Assembly (NCBI GenBank): GCA_016776525.1
Contig: JADHTD010000036.1
Location: forward strand, 1 to 14,498
Length of the DNA stretch: 14,498 nucleotides
Direction: 5' to 3'
Source of the DNA: Rhodospirillales bacterium
Lineage (GTDB): Bacteria; Pseudomonadota; Alphaproteobacteria; Rhodospirillales; JADHTD01
How positions within the stretch are numbered: position 1 is the stretch's first letter; each line of letters starts with the position of its first letter. The notes under the pieces were generated by a model. That model worked only from the letters and a program-made list of their open reading frames with translations, did not search any database and had not been told where the DNA came from. Position numbers and translations under genes: made by a program. Shown here in pieces: positions 6,595 through 12,480 of this stretch.

Positions 6595-7313
6595 TCGGCG
6601 CTGATCCCCATATAGACTTGCCGCACATCCGGATTGGCCATCACTGTTTGCGGATCACCGTCGTCCAGTTTGCACCCGAAATTAATGACCATCAGCCTTT
6701 CGGCCACCGACAACAGGGCATGCACAATATGCTCGATCCAGATGATCGACATGCCGCCGGCATGAATGTCCTTGATGGTGCCGATCAGGTCCTGGCATTC
6801 CTGTTCCGAGAGGCCGCCGCCGATCTCGTCCAGCAGCAGCATCTTCGGCTTGGTCGCCAGGGCCCGGGCCAGTTCCAGGCGCTTGCGTTCCAACAGGGTC
6901 AGCGATCCGGCGGCGGCATTGGCTTTGCCGGTCAGGTGGGTGCGCTCGAGGATATCGACGCAATGGCCGTAGGCGTCCCGTTCCCGTTCCCCGTTACCGT
7001 GGACGGCGCCGACCAAGAGGTTTTCGAACACTGACATCTTGGCGAAGGGATGGGGAATCTGATAGGTGCGCCCGATGCCCGACCGGCAGCGTTTGTGGGG
7101 CGCCAGGCCGCTGACCTCGGCTCCGTCAAAAGCGACGGAACCTGCATCGGCTTGCAGGTCACCGGTGATGATATTGAAAATCGTCGTCTTACCGGCGCCG
7201 TTGGGCCCGATGATGCCCAGGGCCTCGCCTTCGTCCAGATGCATGGACAACTGATCGACGACGGTCAGCGACCCGAAACTTTTACAAACGCCCTGCAGGG
7301 AAAGAAGCGGCAT
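6591..7313 (-). CDS. livG: Liv-type ABC transporter ATP-binding protein LivG
   Basis: A 240-residue ATPase partner of LivF. Walker A is GPNGAGKTT (36-44), the Q-loop is RTYQIPHPF (Q85), Walker B is MLLLDE (158-163), and the switch histidine is in WIEHIVHAL (H195). The signature loop reads LTLLERKRLELARAL (138-152) instead of the usual LSGGQ/LSYGQ. As I recall, a subset of LivG/BraF proteins linked to aromatic or other non-amino-acid uptake has this form. The gene starts 19 bases after the dctM stop with no terminator between, so the ABC core appears cotranscribed with the TRAP genes. Confidence 0.93.
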   Translation of the reverse strand: MPLLSLQGVCKSFGSLTVVDQLSMHLDEGEALGIIGPNGAGKTTIFNIITGDLQADAGSVAFDGAEVSGLAPHKRCRSGIGRTYQIPHPFAKMSVFENLLVGAVHGNGERERDAYGHCVDILERTHLTGKANAAAGSLTLLERKRLELARALATKPKMLLLDEIGGGLSEQECQDLIGTIKDIHAGGMSIIWIEHIVHALLSVAERLMVINFGCKLDDGDPQTVMANPDVRQVYMGISAE

Positions 7314-7332
7314 GGTCAGGATATCCCGTCTA

Positions 7333-8634
7333 TCAATACAGCATTGCCGGCAGCCATGACACCATCTGCGGGAACAGGGCCAACAGGAAAATCATGAATA
7401 CCAGCGCCAGTGTAAACGGCATAACACCGGCAAAAATCTTTTTCATATTGGTGTCAGGCAACTGCGCGGCGATGACATACAGATTGAGGCCGACAGGCGG
7501 GGTAATCAGGCCCAGTTCGACAATCAGCACAAGGTAAATACCGAACCAAACCATATCGAAACCGCTGGCCAGCACCAACGGGGCAAAGATCGGCGTGGTA
7601 ATCAGGATGATGCCCAGGCCTTCCAGGAAACACCCCAGCACGATATAAAACGCCGTCAGGATCAGGATGACGCCGAAGGTTCCCAGGTCCAGGCCCTGGA
7701 CCCATCCGGCGAAGGCCACCGGCAACTGCGACTGGACGATAAAAAAGGTGAACATGATGGTCGCCAGAATGATGAAGAAAAGCATGCCCGTGGTTTCGGT
7801 GGCGGCCCTCAGCGCCTGCATGGTTTTCTTAATATCCAGGCGGCGGCGGACGAGCCCCGTCACCAGCGCCAAAGTGGCTCCTATGGCCGCGGCCTCGGTC
7901 GGGCTGAACCAGCCCAGATAAATACCGCCAACGGAAACGCCGAACAAAAACGCCGTTTCCCAAAGGGCGATTAAATCCCGCCAGATGCTGCCAATTGCTC
8001 CGACTTCAACAGTCGGAGCAATTTCCCGGCGCAGCCGTATCTGGACAACGACCACGGCGATATAGAACAACGTCAGTAATATTCCGGGAATGATGGCGGC
8101 GGCAAAAAGCACCGGCACGGATTGCCGGGCGACGGCGGCATAGATCAGCAAAATTACCGACGGCGGGATAAGGATGCCCAGTGTCCCGCCCGCCGCCACG
8201 GTGCCGGCGGCGAGGCGCACGTCATAACCGGCTTCCCGCATCTGGGGAATGGCAACTCGGCCAATGGTGGCGGCGGTCGCCATGGAAGAACCGGAAACCG
8301 CGCCAAACCCCGCGCAGGCACCGATTGTCGCCAGGGAAAGAGCCCCCCGCCGGCCGCGAAAAAGGGCATTGGCGCTCTGGTACAAATCCCGTGACAAGCC
8401 CGAAGCGTTGGCAAACTCGCCCATCAGGACGAAGAGCGGAACCACAGACAGGGCGTAGCCGGTCATCAGTTCCCGCGGCAGGCCGCCAATGACCAGCGTC
8501 GCCCGCGTCCATCCCTCAATAGCGACATACCCGGCAAAGCCGACCAGTCCCATGGCCACGGCCACGGGTATGCGCAGCAGAATGAGGCCGAGAAGAACAA
8601 GGATGCCGACCCCACCGATCATTTCCGGCGTCAT
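7333..8634 (-). CDS. dctM: TRAP transporter large permease DctM
   Basis: A 433-residue, many-helix inner-membrane protein of the DctM family, the Na+-coupled transport subunit of a tripartite TRAP system. Clear motifs are VVPLFVLMGEFANASGL (64-80), ACAGFGAVSGSSMATAATIG (106-125) and AAGGTLGILIPPSVILLIYA (147-166); these form the Na+/substrate core of the transporter. The ATG at 8634 was chosen because it overlaps the dctQ stop as ATGA and gives the family's length. The frame is open 63 bases further upstream but only inside dctQ. It is followed closely by livG, an unusual junction between two transporter classes. Confidence 0.94.
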   Translation of the reverse strand: MTPEMIGGVGILVLLGLILLRIPVAVAMGLVGFAGYVAIEGWTRATLVIGGLPRELMTGYALSVVPLFVLMGEFANASGLSRDLYQSANALFRGRRGALSLATIGACAGFGAVSGSSMATAATIGRVAIPQMREAGYDVRLAAGTVAAGGTLGILIPPSVILLIYAAVARQSVPVLFAAAIIPGILLTLFYIAVVVVQIRLRREIAPTVEVGAIGSIWRDLIALWETAFLFGVSVGGIYLGWFSPTEAAAIGATLALVTGLVRRRLDIKKTMQALRAATETTGMLFFIILATIMFTFFIVQSQLPVAFAGWVQGLDLGTFGVILILTAFYIVLGCFLEGLGIILITTPIFAPLVLASGFDMVWFGIYLVLIVELGLITPPVGLNLYVIAAQLPDTNMKKIFAGVMPFTLALVFMIFLLALFPQMVSWLPAMLY

Positions 8635-9116
8635 AATGCGCTGTTCCCCCGGGACGGTTGCCGTTTGCGCATCAGGCGATAAGCCACCACCAGACACGTC
8701 AAAACAGATGCGATGACGCCGAAGAACACCGGCGCCCAGAACCAGAGAACCGGCATCGCCATATCCATGGTGCGGTCATCGAACTGGTAGGCGTCATAGG
8801 CAAAGCGGAACATAAAGACGCCGATCAGGGAAACGAAGCACAGGGACAGCACCGCCCCGGCGACATCCAGCCAGGGCAGCATTGGTTTTGGCAGCACAGT
8901 GTCCAGGACGTTGACGACGATGTGCGTGCTGTTGATAAAAACGATCGGCAGAGACAGAAAAACAAGGGCGACGAGGCTCAGTTCGACCAGTTCGAAAGCC
9001 CCGAAAATCGGCGAGTTGGCGACCCAGCGCAAAAGGATATCACCGGTCGTCAACAGCATCATAAAGGCCAGGGCACAGGCGGCGGCATCCCTGAGGAACG
9101 CCGCCACCTTATCCAT
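8631..9116 (-). CDS. dctQ: TRAP transporter small permease DctQ
   Basis: A 161-residue membrane protein with four hydrophobic helices (about 8-26, 42-62, 78-100 and 121-144) and the DctQ pattern TTGDILLRWVANSPIFGAFELVEL-type segment (D26, R30, P36, G39, E42). It forms the membrane complex with DctM. The ATG at 9116 is used; an in-frame GTG at 9134 would add six residues, and neither has a strong ribosome binding site. It lies between dctP and dctM, with a four-base overlap to the latter. Confidence 0.88.
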   Translation of the reverse strand: MDKVAAFLRDAAACALAFMMLLTTGDILLRWVANSPIFGAFELVELSLVALVFLSLPIVFINSTHIVVNVLDTVLPKPMLPWLDVAGAVLSLCFVSLIGVFMFRFAYDAYQFDDRTMDMAMPVLWFWAPVFFGVIASVLTCLVVAYRLMRKRQPSRGNSAL

Positions 9117-9160
9117 GATATTTTTGGATTCCACTTAATTTTTACCGCAAACGCCTATCC

Positions 9161-10165
9161 TTACATGGCGTTCATGGCTTTGAATTTAGCGTGGAATTCG
9201 CGGGCCGGCAGGCCTTTGGCCTCAAGTTCTTTGAGAAGCTCCTCGGTTACGGGGCTCACCGTATTCCTGAATTTTTCAAGTTCGGCCCCTTTGAGGGTGA
9301 TGATCGTCGAATTGGCGGCCATGTATTCGCGGCCCTTAATTTCCGCTTTGTCCAGCAAAGCGCCGATGCGCCCGGCTTCGTTCACGCCGGTGGTGCTGTC
9401 GAGTATTTTGCGTTCCTCGGCGGACAGGGATTTGTACTTGGCCTCGTTGATCATCAGCGAGAAGGTTGCCGAATCAAATCCCGGGGTCACGACATAATCG
9501 CAAACCGCGCCGAGCTTGAAAGCCATGGCGGCTTCAAAGGGGAAAAGCGCGCCGTCGACAGTACCCTTGGCCAGGGCATCGGCAGCTTGGGCCGGACGCA
9601 CGGCAACCGGGGTGCCGCCCAGTTTCTTGACGACGGCGGCGAAAATCTTTCCGGCATGACGAATACGAAGACCCTTGAAATCGGAAACCTTGGAGATTTT
9701 CTTTTTCGCCATGTTGAGATTGAGCGGCGGCACGTTGATACTCCACAGCGCCTTCATGCCCTTGTATTCCTTGGCCAGGTATTTGGGCGTCAGCTCGGTC
9801 AGGGCGCGGGAGGCGACCTCACTGGATTTAACCAGGAACGGCAGTTGCGCCACTTCCGTCATCGGGTACCTGCCGGGGGTTCCGCCATGCAGGGAAAGGG
9901 CCATGTCGGCGACTCCGGTCCGCGCCAGATCAAATTGACGGGGCATCGGCCCCATTTGTCCGGCTGGGAAAATGGTGATGTTGATCTTACCACCCGACTT
10001 TTTCTTAACCACATCGACCCAGGTCAACAGGGCCTTATGCATGGTATGCCCGGGGGGCAGGAAATGGGATAGCTTGAGGTCAACGGCCTTGGCTGGATTT
10101 ACCCCGCCGATGCCGAAAAACAAAACGGCTCCCAGAAGTGCCAGATAAAACTTTTTAGTAAACAT
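9161..10165 (-). CDS. dctP: TRAP transporter substrate-binding protein DctP
   Basis: A 334-residue periplasmic protein. Residues 1-27 are a Sec signal peptide (KK, a hydrophobic core, then NPAKA before the cut). The mature part has the DctP fold markers: an opening strand DLKLSHFLPPGH, the segment FKGLRIRHAG whose arginine (R169) normally pairs with a substrate carboxylate, and ADALAKGTVDGALFPFEAA. The substrate is therefore likely an organic acid, possibly an aromatic one given the operon. The ATG at 10165 is favoured by GGGGAGT nine bases upstream and by the signal peptide starting there; a longer open frame upstream is ignored. It is separated by 106 bases from the ABC binding protein gene, the largest gap inside the operon. 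No terminator or convincing promoter was seen there. Confidence 0.92.
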   Translation of the reverse strand: MFTKKFYLALLGAVLFFGIGGVNPAKAVDLKLSHFLPPGHTMHKALLTWVDVVKKKSGGKINITIFPAGQMGPMPRQFDLARTGVADMALSLHGGTPGRYPMTEVAQLPFLVKSSEVASRALTELTPKYLAKEYKGMKALWSINVPPLNLNMAKKKISKVSDFKGLRIRHAGKIFAAVVKKLGGTPVAVRPAQAADALAKGTVDGALFPFEAAMAFKLGAVCDYVVTPGFDSATFSLMINEAKYKSLSAEERKILDSTTGVNEAGRIGALLDKAEIKGREYMAANSTIITLKGAELEKFRNTVSPVTEELLKELEAKGLPAREFHAKFKAMNAM

Positions 10166-10174
10166 ATTTACGTT

Positions 10175-10181
10175 ACTCCCC
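10175..10181 (-). promoter_or_regulatory. Ribosome binding site of dctP
   Basis: GGGGAGT on the minus strand lies nine bases before the ATG at 10165 and selects that start over an in-frame upstream one. Confidence 0.75.
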
Positions 10182-10271
10182 TGTGTGATGATTGTTTCTG
10201 TACGTTTGTTGTTATTAGGCAATCGTTGTTGTCTCGTTCGAATCTTTGTTCCCTAAAGGCCCTGTGCACGA

Positions 10272-11591
10272 TTACGCAATCGGCTTGAAGGTGCCCTGGA
10301 TCGGGATGTTGGGCGCCGTCTGGTTGTTGACCACCTGTAGGTCATATTTGTGCCTTTTTCCCTTCACCCATTGGCCGCCGACCAGCGGCGTTTTGGTGAC
10401 ATTGCGGACCGGGCCCTTGCCCCAATTCACCGGGCCGACGATCGACTGGTAATTGGTGGCGGCGATGGAATCGCGGATGGCGGCGGGGGAATTGACGTCC
10501 TTGGCCCGCTTCAGCACATCCAGGGCGACCTCAAAGAGGGCATGCCGGAAACCAAGCGGCTGCGTCCACTGCTTGCCGGTCTTGGCTTCGAAGTCATTGA
10601 CCATCCGCCGGGCGCTCATTCCATTGAGACCCGACTTAACCGGATGGTGCGGCGACCACCAGACCTCGCTCGACAGGCCGACGCCCCGGTCGCCCTGGGC
10701 TTCCACGGCTGAGGGGAACAGCAGCGCCTTGCCGATGGTCACCGCCTTCGGCTTGAAACCCTGCTGCGCCGCCTGCGACCAGAAGGTCGTGAAGTCGGGC
10801 GGGATCATGTTACCGCTGACGATCTCGGCCCCGGCTTTTTTGAAGGCGGAAATCTGCGCCGAGAAATCGTCACTCAGCGGCTGATAGCGGCCCGGATCGA
10901 CCCACTTGATTCCGGCTTTCTGAAAAGCCGGCGGGAAACCGAATTTCTTGTCGCCCCAGGCATTGCCGTCGGCATCATTGGGCCATAGGGCGCCCAGCAC
11001 CTTGTTGGTGTCCAACGACCCCCACAGGTTATGGAAAACGGCGATGACGTCTTCCAAACCCCAGAAGAAGTGATAGGTCCAGTCGAAGCCGCTTTTCGGG
11101 TTGCCGCCCCGGCCAAAGAAATAAGGCTGCCACGGACAGTCGGTGGTAACGCAGGGCACCTCGTTGATCTCCGCCTGATCGGCCACCGGGTTGGTGGTTT
11201 CCGGAGCGGCCGCCGCCGTGATCAGGTCGACCTTGTCCTTGAGGATCAGTTCAGAGGCAACCTCGGCGCAGCGGTTGGGGTTGGATTGACTGTCCTTGAC
11301 GATGATCTCAACCGGATGCTGGATGCCGCCGACGCTGATGCCCCCGGCCACCAGTTTGCGGATTTGCCCGACCACATAGTCATCGGCTTCGGCGAAGGGA
11401 GCCAGCGGCCCGGTCTTCGGGCTGACGTAGCCGATCTTCAACGGGCGGCCCGCTGCGTAAGCCTTGCGGGTGGTGAACACGGCCGGGGCCAGGGCCACAG
11501 CCGCCGCCCCGCCGGCCGTCTGCACGAAACGCCGCCGGGTGACGGTGCCGGCAGTCGGTTTTGTGATCCCTTTATGAATTTTCCTGCTCAT
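10272..11591 (-). CDS. ABC transporter substrate-binding protein, Liv/Peripla_BP type, Tat-exported
   Basis: A 439-residue type I periplasmic binding protein of the branched-chain-amino-acid/amide family. The N-terminus has a twin-arginine signal: TRRRFVQ at 18-24, then a hydrophobic Ala-rich segment, then AYA-A near 44-47 as the probable cut. The mature protein starts with the typical strand PLKIGYVSPKTGPLAPFAE and continues with conserved pieces such as VDLITAAAAPETTNPVADQAE and AIRDSIAATNY. It presumably delivers ligand to LivH/LivM, whose genes lie downstream beyond the TRAP genes. The start is well supported by GGGAGGAG ten bases upstream. Tat export suggests folding before secretion. 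Ligand identity is unknown; related proteins bind aromatic acids, amides or amino acids. Confidence 0.9.
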   Translation of the reverse strand: MSRKIHKGITKPTAGTVTRRRFVQTAGGAAAVALAPAVFTTRKAYAAGRPLKIGYVSPKTGPLAPFAEADDYVVGQIRKLVAGGISVGGIQHPVEIIVKDSQSNPNRCAEVASELILKDKVDLITAAAAPETTNPVADQAEINEVPCVTTDCPWQPYFFGRGGNPKSGFDWTYHFFWGLEDVIAVFHNLWGSLDTNKVLGALWPNDADGNAWGDKKFGFPPAFQKAGIKWVDPGRYQPLSDDFSAQISAFKKAGAEIVSGNMIPPDFTTFWSQAAQQGFKPKAVTIGKALLFPSAVEAQGDRGVGLSSEVWWSPHHPVKSGLNGMSARRMVNDFEAKTGKQWTQPLGFRHALFEVALDVLKRAKDVNSPAAIRDSIAATNYQSIVGPVNWGKGPVRNVTKTPLVGGQWVKGKRHKYDLQVVNNQTAPNIPIQGTFKPIA

Positions 11592-11601
11592 TTTAAAAAG
11601 A

Positions 11602-11609
11602 CTCCTCCC
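11602..11609 (-). promoter_or_regulatory. Strong ribosome binding site of the ABC binding-protein gene
   Basis: GGGAGGAG on the minus strand lies ten bases before the ATG at 11591. It is the strongest Shine-Dalgarno sequence I saw in this operon, fitting the excess of binding protein over permease usual in ABC systems. Confidence 0.8.
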
Positions 11610-11623
11610 TTAGATTTATATAA

Positions 11624-12475
11624 CTAGCCTCTCCCATCCAGGCGGATGACGCCGAGGGTGATACTTTCCCCCAACTCCGCCGAAACGGTCTTGGATTGAT
11701 AGTCCGGGTGCATGACTTCCACGGTATAGCCGCCGCTGCCCGCCTCCAGTTTGTCGAATTTGAAATCGCCATAAGTATCGGTGAAGGCCTCGGCAACCCG
11801 CTCGCCGTCGTGGTAGAGCAACACCGTCGCCCCTTCCAGGCAATCCTCAACGCCATCCACGACAACAGCAATGCTGCCGCCGATGAAGCACGTCTTATAA
11901 CGGTAGAGATTCTTGTAATGGACGCGGGGACGGGTCGGCAGTTCCGGGTTGAAGGCTTCCAGGCCTTCCGCTTCGACCACTTGAGCCATCTTGTCATCGT
12001 CCACCTTCAGGGATTTCAGCGCCCCGGTCGGACACGACTGCACACAGCGGGGTTCTTTCCAACCGCGGTCCAGCAGATGGGCGTCGAATATCCAGTGTTG
12101 CGGCAGCCCCAATTCTTCATTCCACCAGATGGCCCCGTAGGGACAGACCTCGACTAGGTGTTGCTGGCCCCTGGCCTTCTCCGGATCGATGATGACGATG
12201 CCGTCGTCGCGCTTGGCAATGGCCTCGTTGTGGGCTTCGCGGATACAGGGCGCATCGTCGCAATGCTGGCACATCACCGGCACATGGGCGATATCGGTCA
12301 TCAGTCCCTGGCCCCGTTCATGGCGCAGAATATCGAACCAGTGGTGGCCATGCTTGGGCATCGGAGCCGCATAGCCGGGGTGGTCGTTGCCCTGGTATTC
12401 ATCGGCGACGGCCAGGAAACAGTTGTTGCAGTTGTTGCACTTCTCAACGTCGACGATCAGGTTCCATTTTGTCAT
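11624..12475 (-). CDS. athS: Transhydroxylase-type iron-sulfur small subunit (AthS-like)
   Basis: A 283-residue electron-transfer type subunit with no signal peptide. Residues 1-155 form a DmsB-like ferredoxin domain: CNNCNNC (C13, C16, C19), CQHCDDAPC (C69, C72, C77), VCPYGA (C111) and CVQSCPTGA (C144, C148). Residues from about 198 to the end form a beta-rich domain, with DCLEGATVLLYHDGERV, TDTYGDFKFDKLEAG and GYTVEVMHPDY, resembling a CnaB/transthyretin-like sandwich. This two-part architecture is characteristic of the small subunit of pyrogallol-phloroglucinol transhydroxylase. Only two complete cluster-ligand sets are visible; V23, W128 and D131 occupy positions that are cysteine in the Pelobacter subunit as I recall it. 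The ATG at 12475 was preferred over the one at 12481 because GGAG sits eight bases before it. The gene immediately follows the large-subunit stop. The exact reaction is uncertain. Confidence 0.87.
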   Translation of the reverse strand: MTKWNLIVDVEKCNNCNNCFLAVADEYQGNDHPGYAAPMPKHGHHWFDILRHERGQGLMTDIAHVPVMCQHCDDAPCIREAHNEAIAKRDDGIVIIDPEKARGQQHLVEVCPYGAIWWNEELGLPQHWIFDAHLLDRGWKEPRCVQSCPTGALKSLKVDDDKMAQVVEAEGLEAFNPELPTRPRVHYKNLYRYKTCFIGGSIAVVVDGVEDCLEGATVLLYHDGERVAEAFTDTYGDFKFDKLEAGSGGYTVEVMHPDYQSKTVSAELGESITLGVIRLDGRG

Positions 12476-12480
12476 GGCCA

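Noticed and set aside
3978..7313. Literal reading as a branched-chain amino acid transporter
   Set aside because: The Liv names mark homology only. The neighbours are an aromatic-type molybdoenzyme and a TRAP system, and LivG has a variant signature loop, so the substrate is left open.
9191..10072. Long open frame antisense to dctP (293 codons)
   Set aside because: The translation is low in hydrophobic structure and rich in G, H and R. The opposite strand encodes an obvious TRAP binding protein.
10166..10271. Possible operon break between the ABC binding protein and dctP genes
   Set aside because: The 106-base gap has no hairpin with a T tract and no convincing -35/-10 pair, so a separate transcription unit is not claimed.
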